Made by a program: the position numbers and the translations under genes. 64,000 nucleotides of DNA from Azospirillum sp. 51_20 (GTDB taxonomy: Bacteria > Pseudomonadota > Alphaproteobacteria > RF32 > CAG-239). Where the stretch lies: assembly GCA_001917175.1 (NCBI GenBank), contig MNTV01000022.1, forward strand, positions 1 through 64,000, given 5' to 3'. Positions 53,290 to 63,767 of this stretch are shown one piece after another; the first letter of the stretch is position 1, and each line of letters starts with the position of its first letter. The notes beneath the pieces were generated by a model. That model made no database searches. It worked only from the letters and a program-made list of their open reading frames with translations, and was not told the DNA's origin.

Positions 53290-53292
53290 AAG

Positions 53293-53724
53293 CTAAAACA
53301 TTTCAAGAACGGCCTTAGCGTCTTCGCTCATTTTGTCCGGCGTCCAGGCCGGTTCCCACACCACTTTGACCGTTACCTGTCCGACCCCGCACAGAGCCGC
53401 CACCGCGTCCGCCGCCTGCTGCGGCAGAATGCCCGCCACCGGGCAGGTCGGCGCGGTCAGGGTCATGTCTATTTCCACATTGCCGTTGTTTAACTGTCTG
53501 ATGTCATAGACAAAGCCCATATCGTAGATGTTGATCGGAATTTCCGGATCACTGACGGTTTTGAGCGCGTCGACAATATCATCACGGGCAGCCAGCAGCG
53601 CGCCTTCCGGCAGGGCTTCGCCGGAGGTGGCAACATATTCTTCCGCCGGTACCTGAGCCGCCAGCGCCTGCAACAGTTCGGCTTCCTTGTCTTCGTCCAG
53701 CATATCCTGATCGTTTTCGCTCAT
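53293..53724 (-). CDS. sufT: SUF-associated MIP18/DUF59 protein (SufT-like)
   Basis: 143 residues. After a 45-residue acidic N-terminus, the DUF59 core has DPEIPINIYDMGFVYDIR, MTLTAPTCPVAGILPQQAAD and a C-terminal VWEPAWTPDKMSEDAK, the full set of the family. It assists iron-sulfur cluster maturation or transfer. Last gene of the suf operon, 29 bases after sufS. Confidence 0.9.
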   Translation of the reverse strand: MSENDQDMLDEDKEAELLQALAAQVPAEEYVATSGEALPEGALLAARDDIVDALKTVSDPEIPINIYDMGFVYDIRQLNNGNVEIDMTLTAPTCPVAGILPQQAADAVAALCGVGQVTVKVVWEPAWTPDKMSEDAKAVLEMF

Positions 53725-53753
53725 TTTCCGTTATCCTTCTTCCTTAAAAACTC

Positions 53754-54965
53754 TTAAAAAAAACTTTTTGCCTTGTTTAAGGCGGCGACAAACCGGTCGA
53801 TGTCCTCTTTGGTCGTATAAAGCCCGAACGAGGCGCGGGCCAGCGAGGTGTAGCCCATGCGGTTGACAATCGGTTCGGCGCAATGGTGACCGGTGCGGAT
53901 TGCCACTCCTTCCTTGTCGAGAACAAAGGCCACGTCCTGCGGATGGATGCTCCCCAGCGCAAAAGCGATCACCCCGCCTTTGTCCGGCGCGGTGCCGACG
54001 ACCTTCAGTTCGGGAATTTCCGCCAGACGCGTCAGCGCATAGTCCATCAGCGCTTTTTCGTGGGCGGCAATGTTTTCCATTCCCAGCCGGCTCATATATT
54101 CCAGCGCCGCGCCCAGCCCCACCGCCTCGGCAATGGCCGGCGTTCCGGCCTCGAAACGCGCCGGCGGTTCGGCAAATTCGGTATGCTGCAGCGTCACGCT
54201 TTTAACCATGTCGCCGCCGGTCTGGTAAGGCGGCATGGCAGCCAGCAGTTCGTAACGGCCGTACAAAACCCCGATGCCGGTCGGACCGTAAGTTTTGTGT
54301 CCGGAAAAGGCCAGAAAATCGCAGCCGATGTCCTTAACGTCAATTTTCTGATGAACCACCGACTGACAGGCGTCGACCAGACACAACGCGCCGTTTGCAT
54401 GCGCGGCGGCGGCAATTTCCTTAACCGGGAAAACCGTTCCCAGCACGTTGGAAATGCCGGCCACTCCCACCAGTTTCGTCCGCGGCGTCAGCGCACGGTA
54501 AAAATTTTCCGGGTTAAAGCTGCCGTCGTCGTTCACGGCAAAGAAATTCAAAGTGCAGCCGGTTTGATCGCGCACCATCTGCCAGGGCACCAGATTGGCA
54601 TGGTGTTCGGCTTCGGAAAGCAGAATTTCGTCACCGGACTTTAAATTGTGCATTCCCCAGCTGGCGGCCGCAAGATTGATGCTTTCTGTCGCCGAACGGG
54701 TAAACACGATTTCCCGGCTCCCGGCATTGACAAAGCGGGCGACGGTTTCGCGCGCCTTTTCGTATTCCGCCGTCGCCTGCTCGGAAAGGTAATAGGCGCC
54801 GCGGTGAACGTTGGAATAGTGCATCCGGTAAAAAGACATCATCTTTTCGACCACCGCTTCCGGCTTTAAGGCCGAGGCGGCGGTGTCGAGATAGGTGTTC
54901 GGCCGGCCGTTGACGGTAAGCGCCAGCTCGGGAAAATCTTTCCTTATTTCATAAACGTCATACAT
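53754..54965 (-). CDS. sufS: Cysteine desulfurase SufS
   Basis: 403 residues, group II desulfurase. PLP lysine in FSGHKTYGPTGIG, PLP-phosphate and ring contacts in TRSATESINLAAASWG, EAEHHANLVPWQ and LVDACQSVVH, and the persulfide-forming Cys in TGHHCAEPI. It removes sulfur from cysteine and passes it to SufE. Its start overlaps the end of the upstream hydrolase gene by eight bases. Confidence 0.95.
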   Translation of the reverse strand: MYDVYEIRKDFPELALTVNGRPNTYLDTAASALKPEAVVEKMMSFYRMHYSNVHRGAYYLSEQATAEYEKARETVARFVNAGSREIVFTRSATESINLAAASWGMHNLKSGDEILLSEAEHHANLVPWQMVRDQTGCTLNFFAVNDDGSFNPENFYRALTPRTKLVGVAGISNVLGTVFPVKEIAAAAHANGALCLVDACQSVVHQKIDVKDIGCDFLAFSGHKTYGPTGIGVLYGRYELLAAMPPYQTGGDMVKSVTLQHTEFAEPPARFEAGTPAIAEAVGLGAALEYMSRLGMENIAAHEKALMDYALTRLAEIPELKVVGTAPDKGGVIAFALGSIHPQDVAFVLDKEGVAIRTGHHCAEPIVNRMGYTSLARASFGLYTTKEDIDRFVAALNKAKSFF

Positions 54966-55740
54966 TTTCTTTCACCCAGTCGCGGACGGTTCGGTACAGG
55001 TCCCCGGCATTCTGCCCGTTTTCATACAAATGTCCGCATTCTTTTAAAATAGTCAGCCGTTTGGCACATTGCAAACGTTCAAACAGTTTCTCGTTGTTAT
55101 AAACCGTCGACGACGGATCCCGGTCGCCGGTAATAAGCAGCGTCGGACAGCGGATGCTGCCGGCATCGCGCACCAGATTATAGCGCAGCATGTCGCGCAC
55201 TACGTCAAAAGACAGCCAGCCGTTTAGCTCCGGATGATTTTTGTTCTCCCGGTACAGGCGCCCTTCGCGCTGCCATTTGCGGTAGCTGTCATGCTCGTTC
55301 AACAGTCTGGAGCGGATAAAATATTTGCCGCCGACCATGGCCGCCACCGGCACCAGCAGGCTCACCCTTTCGGGATATTCCTCGGCAAACCTCAGCACGC
55401 TGCCGCCGCCCAGAGAATGGCCGCTTAAGGCGAACGGTTCGCCAAAAAAGTCCTCGCCCGCCGCCCAGTCGACGACGGTTTTAAGATCCTCGACAAAAGA
55501 ACTCAGGGTGGCAAACTCCAGGCTGCCGTCGCTCTCGCCGAAAGAATGACGCGAATCGAAAGTAACGACGGTAAAACCGTTGTCGAGAAAGGCTTCCGCC
55601 GGACGGCGCACCATCACCTGCCCTTTGTGCCCGCTCAGACCGTGCTGGACAAAGGCCAGCCGCCCGCAAACGGGGTTTTCCGGCCGTTCGACCGCCGCGA
55701 CAATTCTTTCGCCGCGGGAATTGCGAATCGCTACCTTCAT
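54958..55740 (-). CDS. Alpha/beta hydrolase inside the suf operon
   Basis: 260 residues from the ATG at 55740 (AGAGGA upstream). Oxyanion region FVQHGLSGHKGQ, nucleophile elbow ALSGHSLGGGSVLRFA (Ser), acid in LLITGDRDPSS, and catalytic His in KECGHLYENG. It is a serine hydrolase of the acyl-esterase/thioesterase-like type with unknown substrate. It sits between sufD and sufS, overlapping the latter by eight bases, a position not part of the canonical operon. Confidence 0.85.
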   Translation of the reverse strand: MKVAIRNSRGERIVAAVERPENPVCGRLAFVQHGLSGHKGQVMVRRPAEAFLDNGFTVVTFDSRHSFGESDGSLEFATLSSFVEDLKTVVDWAAGEDFFGEPFALSGHSLGGGSVLRFAEEYPERVSLLVPVAAMVGGKYFIRSRLLNEHDSYRKWQREGRLYRENKNHPELNGWLSFDVVRDMLRYNLVRDAGSIRCPTLLITGDRDPSSTVYNNEKLFERLQCAKRLTILKECGHLYENGQNAGDLYRTVRDWVKENV

Positions 55741-55748
55741 TTTTCCTC

Positions 55749-57137
55749 TCAAATCTGCCCGCGCAGCCAGTCGCGGATTTCCGGGTCGTCAACCCGGGCA
55801 ACCACGTCGGTCAGGTAGGCGTCAATCAGCATCTGCCGCGCCTCTTCTTCGCCGATGCCGCGCGAGCGGAGATAAAACAGCTGTTCCTGATCCAGCTCGC
55901 CGCTGGCCGCGCCGTGCGAACATTTGACGTCGTCGGCATAAATTTCCAGTTCGGGTTTGACGTCGATTTCCGCGGTATCGCTCAAAAGCAGCGCTTTGTG
56001 CAGCTGCCGGCCTTCGGTTTTCTGCGCGTTCGGCGCAATCCGGATTTTACCCTGAAAGACGCCTTTGGCCTCGCCGCCGACCACGCCTTTGATCAGCTGC
56101 GAAGAATAAGTCTTTTCCGCCAGATGTTCAATGTCGGTGGTGGTATCCAGCGTGGCCCAGCCGTTCATCAGATAAGCGGCGTTCACTTCCGCCTTGGCCT
56201 CTTCTTCCAGCAGCTGCACACGGGTTTCGTTGCGGCCGAGGTCAGCGCCCTTTTGCAGGCAAAAACCGTTATAAACACCGTTTCTTTTAATCCGCACGGC
56301 GTTAAAGGCGATATGCGCGGCCTTGCAGGCCTCGTTCTGAAATTTATAATGATTGAGTTCCGCTCCCGCGCCGAGATAAATTTCGTTGACGATATTGTTG
56401 AAATAGCAGGACTTCGGCGCACCGTCATAACAGTAATATTCCACCAGTCCGGCAGCGGCGCCTTCTTCCAGCACAATCAGGTTGCGAACGTTTGCCAGCC
56501 GGCAAAGCGTGCCGCCGTCGGTATGGAAAACCAGAGCCAGCGGCCGGGAAAGGCGGACGCCGCGGCCGACGCGGATAAACAGCCCTTCCTCCAGATAGGC
56601 GGTGTTGAGCGCGGCAAAAGGATACTGATTCAAGTCAATGTATTTGCCGAGAAGATGATTTTCTTCGCCGCTGACAAAAGCTTCCATCAGGGTCATCACT
56701 TCCACGCCCCGCGGCAGCGCCGGATATACCGGCACAAACTGTCCGTTGTCAAAATGCAGCGGATAGGCTGCAAACGGCAGTTCCGGACGGTTGCCGTGAC
56801 AATGTCCGCAGCGGCAGTGTCCGGTATCTTTGCCGTCGTCTTTTTCGCAGCCGCAGCTTTCCCCGCAACAATGATGTTCCGTTTCCCGGCCGCAACAGCC
56901 GTCGTCATGACAGCCGGAGCAGCCGCAGCCGTCCCCGTCTTCGCCGGACAGCTCGGCCAGAAACTTTGACGCCGGCGGCACGAAATCGCCGTTTTTCAGC
57001 ACATGCAGCCGGGTATACTTCCAGGCCTCGGTCTTCGGCGTCGGCAGCCGGAAAGCCGCCCGTCCTTTTTCCCGCAGGCCTTCCAGCCGGGGAATGTCGG
57101 TGCCGAACAATTCTGTTTCCCGTATCAGTTCCGCCAT
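55749..57137 (-). CDS. sufD: SUF scaffold protein SufD with Cys/His-rich insertion
   Basis: 462 residues. The C-terminal SufBD core is clear (ALLLSDTAEIDVKPELEIYA, DDVKCSHGAASGELDQEQLF, YLRSRGIGEEEARQMLI). The unusual feature is residues 70-116: twelve cysteines (71, 73, 76, 81, 82, 90, 91, 95, 97, 108, 110, 113) and six histidines, with GDGCGCSGCHDDGCCG and HCRCGHCHGN as flanking pieces, replacing what is a plain loop in typical SufD. The insertion is metallothionein-like in composition. It begins one base after the sufC stop. Confidence 0.9.
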   Translation of the reverse strand: MAELIRETELFGTDIPRLEGLREKGRAAFRLPTPKTEAWKYTRLHVLKNGDFVPPASKFLAELSGEDGDGCGCSGCHDDGCCGRETEHHCCGESCGCEKDDGKDTGHCRCGHCHGNRPELPFAAYPLHFDNGQFVPVYPALPRGVEVMTLMEAFVSGEENHLLGKYIDLNQYPFAALNTAYLEEGLFIRVGRGVRLSRPLALVFHTDGGTLCRLANVRNLIVLEEGAAAGLVEYYCYDGAPKSCYFNNIVNEIYLGAGAELNHYKFQNEACKAAHIAFNAVRIKRNGVYNGFCLQKGADLGRNETRVQLLEEEAKAEVNAAYLMNGWATLDTTTDIEHLAEKTYSSQLIKGVVGGEAKGVFQGKIRIAPNAQKTEGRQLHKALLLSDTAEIDVKPELEIYADDVKCSHGAASGELDQEQLFYLRSRGIGEEEARQMLIDAYLTDVVARVDDPEIRDWLRGQI

Positions 57138-57138
57138 C

Positions 57139-57897
57139 TTACTTTTCTTTCACAAATTCGGCGTAGCCTTTTTCTTCCAGCTCCAGCGCCAGATTTTTGT
57201 CGCCGGATTTGACGATGTGCCCGTCGGCAAACACGTGAACGAAATCGGGCACAATGTAGTTGAGCAGCCGCTGGTAATGGGTGATGACGAGCAGCGAACG
57301 GCGGCCGTCGCGAAGAGCGTTGACCCCTTCGGCCACCACTTTCAGGGCGTCAATATCAAGCCCCGAATCGGCTTCGTCCAAAATCGCCAGCTGCGGCTTT
57401 AAGACCGCCATCTGCAAAGTTTCCAGCCGTTTTTTCTCGCCGCCGGAAAAGCCGACGTTGACCGGACGCTTGAGCATCTCGGCATCAATGCCCAGTTTGC
57501 GCCCTTCTTCGCGTACCATCTTGACAAATTCCATGGTGTCAAGCTCCGGCTGGTTATGATATTTGCGCACGGCGTTGACGGCATGTTTCAGAAAGCTGGT
57601 GACCGGCACGCCGGGAATTTCGACCGGATACTGCATGATCAGGAAAACGCCTTCGCGGGCACGGTCTTCGGCCGGCATCGCCAAAAGGTCGCGGCCGCGG
57701 AATTTGACCGTGCCGGAAGTAACCTCATATCCGGGTTTGCCGCTCAAAAGATAGGACAACGTCGACTTACCGGCACCGTTCGGCCCCATAATCGCGTGGA
57801 CTTCGCCCTCGTTGATCGTCAGGTTGAAGCCCTTGATGATTTCCCTGCCGGCCACGCGGGCGTGCAGATCCTCGATTTCCAGTAAAGGTGTGCTCAT
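57139..57897 (-). CDS. sufC: SUF ATPase SufC
   Basis: 252 residues from the ATG at 57897. ABC-type ATPase without a membrane domain: Walker A GPNGAGKSTLSYLL, signature FSGGEKKRLETLQ, Walker B LAILDEADSGLDIDAL, switch His in LLVITHYQRLLNYI, and the SufC-specific GVFLIMQYPVEIPGV. It powers the SufBCD scaffold. Directly follows the MazG-like gene and precedes sufD. Confidence 0.96.
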   Translation of the reverse strand: MSTPLLEIEDLHARVAGREIIKGFNLTINEGEVHAIMGPNGAGKSTLSYLLSGKPGYEVTSGTVKFRGRDLLAMPAEDRAREGVFLIMQYPVEIPGVPVTSFLKHAVNAVRKYHNQPELDTMEFVKMVREEGRKLGIDAEMLKRPVNVGFSGGEKKRLETLQMAVLKPQLAILDEADSGLDIDALKVVAEGVNALRDGRRSLLVITHYQRLLNYIVPDFVHVFADGHIVKSGDKNLALELEEKGYAEFVKEK

Positions 57898-57899
57898 TT

Positions 57900-58199
57900 T
57901 TATCTTTCTTCCTTTTTCGCTTTTTCTTCCCACTCGTCCAGGCGCTGTTCAATCATTTTCAGCTTGCCGCTTTTGTAGTCGGCCACCTGACGCTCGATGC
58001 CGTAGCAGCATTTCAGCTGGCCGAGCATGATTTCAACGTCCGCCGCTTCTTCGATCAGTTCGTTCAGGTTGTCTTTGCCGCGGGCAACGTTTTTCAGAAT
58101 TTCCTTGGTCAGTTCCGACATTTCCTCAATCGCCTGCAGCATTTGCGGCTGTTTGCCCCAGACCCGCAAGGCCCGTTCGTACAAATCCTTTTCCGTCAT
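57900..58199 (-). CDS. MazG-like nucleotide pyrophosphohydrolase
   Basis: 99 residues from the ATG at 58199; an upstream in-frame ATG at 58208 is possible. All-helical MazG/dUTPase-superfamily fold with the EExxE...ExxD metal motif: LQAIEEMSELTKEILK and ELIEEAADVEIMLGQL. Such enzymes hydrolyse NTPs or dNTPs, often non-canonical or damaged ones. It is embedded in the suf operon between the fusion gene and sufC, three bases before sufC. Confidence 0.8.
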   Translation of the reverse strand: MTEKDLYERALRVWGKQPQMLQAIEEMSELTKEILKNVARGKDNLNELIEEAADVEIMLGQLKCCYGIERQVADYKSGKLKMIEQRLDEWEEKAKKEER

Positions 58200-58210
58200 T
58201 TTCCCCATCC

Positions 58211-59217
58211 TCAACAAAAAACTTCTTCGTCATATTCCCGGTTTACCGCCCGTTTGAAAAACAGCAGGTCTTCTTCCGAAAGCGGCGCAAAGTGATTGCC
58301 GTCAACGCCGACGTCAAGGCCGAAACGCTTGCATTTCTGCCGGCCGTGAATGTGGCCGAAAGCATTGAACATTTCCCGGTCGGCAGCCGAAGGCTTGTGC
58401 GACAGATGCAGTTGTTCGCCGTCCGCGGTTCGGATCACCCGGCTCAGATCAACCGAAGCAAAAGTCCGCTCCAGTTCCTGCCGGTATGCCGGATCCCGCC
58501 TGATTGCGTCGACCTCGTAATTGCCGAGAACCAGCCGGATGCTGCCGTTTAAATGGGCGGCAAACGCCAAGTCGCCGAAATCGCCCAGATGCCAGACGGT
58601 ATCCTGCGGCCCGACCGTCCGGTTCCAGTTGGCGACCAGCGCCCAGTTCATTTCTTCGACCGAGGCAAACGGCCGGCGCGACAGCACCCGCGTCCGCTCC
58701 GAACCGAAATGAGTGTCGGAAGTGAAAAATACCCGGCCGGATACCTGCAGGCGCCGGCGCACTTCCACCAAAGTCTGCTCATAAGTGTCAAACACTGTGC
58801 ACGGCGTGCCTTCGCAGCGTTTGCAGACATAGCTTTTGCCGGCAAAGCCTTCCTCGATGCCGATAACCACGCTTTTACCCGGCCGCCGGTTGAAATCGGT
58901 GCGTCCCAGCCATTCGCCGAGTTCAAAACGGGTAGTCTGGGCATAGCTGCGGCCTTTGATTTCCGCCGCCGCCAGCGGCAGCCAGAACATAACGACGTCG
59001 GCGCGGGACAGATAAAAGCTTTCCCAGCCGACCTGGCTGTCATAATCGAAATTTTCGCTCTTTTCGCGGCGCGGATCGGCAACATAAACGTCCAGATCGG
59101 CCAAATCGGCGGCGGCGCGCGCCTGCCAGTTTTCCGCCCCCATGATCGGCCCGGCGAGAAAAACCAGCTTTTTGTCTTTCAAATCGGCAGGCGGCATGTC
59201 CGGTTTCAGCAGTATCA

Positions 59218-59218
<1 letters not shown>
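58211..59218 (-). CDS. Deoxyribosyltransferase-like domain fused to a calcineurin-like phosphoesterase
   Basis: 335 residues. Residues about 15-135 match the nucleoside 2-deoxyribosyltransferase-like fold: LVFLAGPIMGAENWQ, VADPRREKS, SQVGWESFYLSRADVVMFWL, TTRFELGEWLG. Residues about 160-320 are a metallophosphoesterase: FFTSDTHFGSE, WHLGDFGD, LVLGNYEVD (Glu where Asp is usual), HLSHKPS and FGHIHG. Between them a C-x2-C-x4-C may bind a metal. The start overlaps the sufB stop. With the MazG-like neighbour it suggests nucleotide clean-up; the substrate is unknown. Confidence 0.8.
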
Positions 59219-60669
<1,451 letters not shown>

Positions 60670-60854
60670 TTTTCTCTGTTTCTCCTGTCGGCGCGGCAAT
60701 CCGCGCCCGCTTCTTTTTTCCTCGGTCAATCTGCCGCCAATGTACTTTTTTTTGCCTCAAATTGCAAGTTCTTATTTGAGAGTAAAGGAAAAATTAAACA
60801 TCTTGCCGCTACAATAAACACAGTTTTAAAATACGCTAAAGAGGTGAAACGAAA

Positions 60855-61709
60855 TTGCGGACGGCTCTGATAGGAATACTGCTGCTCTGGCTGACCGGAT
60901 GCGCCTCTCTGTTCGGCACGCCGGAGACGGTCACCGTCGAGAAAGGCGACACCCTTTACAGCATTTCCAAACGCTATGACATGCCGCTGCGCGACCTGAT
61001 CGACGCCAACGGTCTCAAGCCGCCTTACACGCTTAAGGTCGGACAGGTTTTGCGGCTGCCGGCAAGCACCTATCACATCGTTTCCCGCGGCGACACCCTT
61101 TACAGCATCTCCCGCCAATACAACGTCAACATCGCCGACCTGAAACGGATCAACGGCCTTTCCTACCCCTACACGCTGGCGGTGGGGCAGAAAGTGATGC
61201 TGGCGGGCAGCGCGCGCGGCTCTTCCGCCACCGCTGCCAATAAAACCCCGAAACGCATGTACACGGTGCGTTCCGCCCCGCGCAAAGCGGCTTCCCGTCC
61301 GGCGCGCAGTTCATACACGGTCGCCAAAAACCGCAAGAGCAAATTCTCGTGGCCGGTACGGGGCGCCATCGTGTCCAAATTCGGCACCATCGGCAAAGGC
61401 CGCGCCAACGACGGCATCAACATCAAAGCCGCCCGCGGCACCGCCGTCAAAGCCGCGGACGCCGGCACCGTCGCCTATGCCGGCAACGAACTGAAAGGCT
61501 TCGGCAACCTGATTTTGGTGCGCCATAACGACGGCTGGATCACCGCCTATGCCCACAACGACCGTCTGCTGGTCAAAAAAGGCCAGAAGGTGCGCCGTGG
61601 CGAAAAGATCGCCACCGTCGGCGCCACCGGCGGCGTCAACTCGCCGCAGCTGCATTTTGAAATCCGCGCCGGCAAAAAAGCCGTCAATCCGGTCGCTTAC
61701 CTGCCGTAA
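60855..61709 (+). CDS. NlpD-like LysM/LytM lipoprotein
   Basis: 284 residues from a TTG start (GAGGTG eight bases upstream). Lipobox LTGC, two LysM domains (about 28-70 and 73-117, each with GDTLYSISxxY), a basic linker, and a LytM domain from about 160. The LytM zinc site is degenerate (NDGINIKA in place of H-x3-D; QLHFEIR keeps one His), as in NlpD of E. coli, whose inactive LytM domain activates cell-division amidases. Role in daughter-cell separation is inferred from that family. Confidence 0.85.
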   Translation: MRTALIGILLLWLTGCASLFGTPETVTVEKGDTLYSISKRYDMPLRDLIDANGLKPPYTLKVGQVLRLPASTYHIVSRGDTLYSISRQYNVNIADLKRINGLSYPYTLAVGQKVMLAGSARGSSATAANKTPKRMYTVRSAPRKAASRPARSSYTVAKNRKSKFSWPVRGAIVSKFGTIGKGRANDGINIKAARGTAVKAADAGTVAYAGNELKGFGNLILVRHNDGWITAYAHNDRLLVKKGQKVRRGEKIATVGATGGVNSPQLHFEIRAGKKAVNPVAYLP

Positions 61710-61733
61710 AAAAAAGAAAAATTTGTTGACGAT

Positions 61734-61763
61734 TTGACTTTTTATTATTGTTATCCTTAGATA
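61734..61763 (+). promoter_or_regulatory. Promoter upstream of yajC
   Basis: TTGACT (61734-61739), 18-base spacer, TAGATA (61758-61763), about 46 bases before the yajC start. A second TTGACG lies just upstream. Confidence 0.45.
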
Positions 61764-61808
61764 ATAGTGTATATTCGTGTCCAGTTAATTTAACGCAAGG
61801 AGAAAAAA

Positions 61809-62183
61809 ATGTTCGTAAATGATGCTTTGGCTCAGACCGCCGCCGCGGCGGCCCCGCAGGCATCGGTCGCCAGCACGCTGATTCAGCTGGCGCTGATTTT
61901 CATTGTCTTCTACTTCATACTCATTCGTCCCCAGCAGAAAAAGATTTCCCAGCATCAGGCAATGCTTGAGGCAATCAAGAAAGGGGACAAAATCATTACC
62001 GGCGGCGGCATCTACGGCACCGTAACCAAAGCCGACGGCATTAAGCTGGAAGTGAAAATCGCCGAAGGACTGACGGTCACCGTTAACCGCGCCACCGTCC
62101 GCGACGTCGTCAACGACGAAGGGGAAAACGCGGCCCCCGCCCCGAAGGCCAAGAAACAGTCCAAAGCCGTAGAAAAAAAATAA
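61809..62183 (+). CDS. yajC: Preprotein translocase accessory subunit YajC
   Basis: 124 residues. One membrane helix (LIQLALIFIVFYFILI), then the family core RPQQKKISQHQAMLEAIKKG and DKIITGGGIYGTVTKADG. The tail is Lys/Ala rich. YajC associates with SecDF. AAGGAG before the ATG; secD follows after 12 bases. Confidence 0.95.
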   Translation: MFVNDALAQTAAAAAPQASVASTLIQLALIFIVFYFILIRPQQKKISQHQAMLEAIKKGDKIITGGGIYGTVTKADGIKLEVKIAEGLTVTVNRATVRDVVNDEGENAAPAPKAKKQSKAVEKK

Positions 62184-62195
62184 GAGGAACGCTTA

Positions 62196-63740
62196 ATGTA
62201 CAAACTATCCAAAACCAGAATTTACATTATTCTTGCCATCTGTCTGGCGGGAATATTCTTTGCCGTACCGAACGTTATCGGCGACAAAACCAAACTGCCC
62301 AAATGGTGGCGGCCGGTCAATCTCGGCCTTGACCTGCAGGGCGGTTCCAACCTGCTCCTGCAAGTCAAAGTCGACGACGTGATCAGAGAAAGAATGGGAC
62401 AGGTCGAAGACGATGCCCGCCAGGTTCTGCGCGAAAACAAAATCCGCTACCAGAACCTGAAGGCCGGCGCCGACAACGTCAAAGTCAAAATCGACAACCT
62501 GAACGCCCGCAACAAGGCAATTTCCGCCTTCCGCAAAATGAACGGCGACCTGAACGTGCAGGAAACAAACGACGGCGTAATCGAAATCCGCTACAAAGAA
62601 CAGGCCTTAAACGAGCTGAAACTGAAAGCGGTCGACCAGTCGATTGAAATCGTCCGCCGCCGCATTGACGAAACCGGCACCAACGAACCTTCGATCCAGA
62701 GTCAGGGCGTTGACCGCATCGCCGTACAGCTGCCGGGCGAACAGAATCCGGAGCGGATCAAGGCTCTGCTCGGCAAAACCGCCAAGCTGTCGTTTCACCT
62801 GGTAGACAGCCGCACCACCGCCGCCGACGCGCGCCGCGGCAAACTGAGCAACTCTTCCCGGCTGATCAACAGCGCCGAGGGCGAAACTCTGGTCATCGGC
62901 CGCAAACCGGTGGTTACCGGCGAACATCTGGTTGACGCCCGCGCCGCTTTTGACGGCGGCATGCCGGTCGTCAGTTTCAAGTTTGACAGTTCCGGCGGCA
63001 AAAAGTTCGGCGAAGCGACCCAGAACCATGTCGGCGAAAGACTGGCCATCGTCCTGGACAACGAAGTGATTTCCGCCCCGAACATTCAGACCGCCATCCT
63101 CGGCGGATCGGGACAGATCAGCGGCAACTTTACGCTGGAATCGGCTCAGGAACTGGCTTTGCTGCTGCGTTCCGGCGCCCTGCCCGCACCGCTTGAAGTG
63201 CTGGAAGAAAGAACCGTCGGCGCCGGGCTCGGCTCTGATTCGATCAGTGAGGGCATTACCGCTTCGGTCATCGGCCTGATCGCGGTCGTCCTCTTCATGA
63301 TTGCCGCATACGGACTGTTCGGCATATTCACCACCGTCACCGTGTTCTTAAACCTGTTCCTGATGCTCGGCATTCTGAGCGTCATCGGCGCCACCCTGAC
63401 GCTGCCCGGAATCGCCGGCATTATCCTGACCATCGGCATGGCGGTAGACGCCAACGTGCTGATCTTTGAGAGAATGCGCGAAGAAGTCAAAAACGGGCGT
63501 TCGACCCGCGACGCCGCGGAAGCCGGATTTACGGAAGCCTGGGCCACGATCGTCGACTCCAACCTGACGACGCTCGTCGCCGCGTTCGTTCTGCTTTACT
63601 TCGGCACCGGACCGGTCAGAGGCTTCGCCGTCACGCTGGCAATCGGTATTGCGACCTCCATGTTTACTTCGGTTACCGTCACCCGTCTGATCATCACCGG
63701 ATGGCTGCAAAAATACAAGCCGACCAAACTGCCGATTTAA
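62196..63740 (+). CDS. secD: Protein translocase subunit SecD
   Basis: 514 residues. First membrane helix at about 6-26, then NLGLDLQGGSNLLLQV, the large periplasmic domain (IRRRIDETGTNEPSIQSQG region, LVDSRTTAADARRGKL), and the C-terminal membrane block with GMAVDANVLIFERMREE, the proton-relay segment shared with the RND superfamily. SecDF uses the proton gradient to pull exported proteins across the membrane. AGAGGAA precedes the ATG. Confidence 0.97.
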   Translation: MYKLSKTRIYIILAICLAGIFFAVPNVIGDKTKLPKWWRPVNLGLDLQGGSNLLLQVKVDDVIRERMGQVEDDARQVLRENKIRYQNLKAGADNVKVKIDNLNARNKAISAFRKMNGDLNVQETNDGVIEIRYKEQALNELKLKAVDQSIEIVRRRIDETGTNEPSIQSQGVDRIAVQLPGEQNPERIKALLGKTAKLSFHLVDSRTTAADARRGKLSNSSRLINSAEGETLVIGRKPVVTGEHLVDARAAFDGGMPVVSFKFDSSGGKKFGEATQNHVGERLAIVLDNEVISAPNIQTAILGGSGQISGNFTLESAQELALLLRSGALPAPLEVLEERTVGAGLGSDSISEGITASVIGLIAVVLFMIAAYGLFGIFTTVTVFLNLFLMLGILSVIGATLTLPGIAGIILTIGMAVDANVLIFERMREEVKNGRSTRDAAEAGFTEAWATIVDSNLTTLVAAFVLLYFGTGPVRGFAVTLAIGIATSMFTSVTVTRLIITGWLQKYKPTKLPI

Positions 63741-63767
63741 CTGAAAAAGATAAAGGATAACAAAGAA

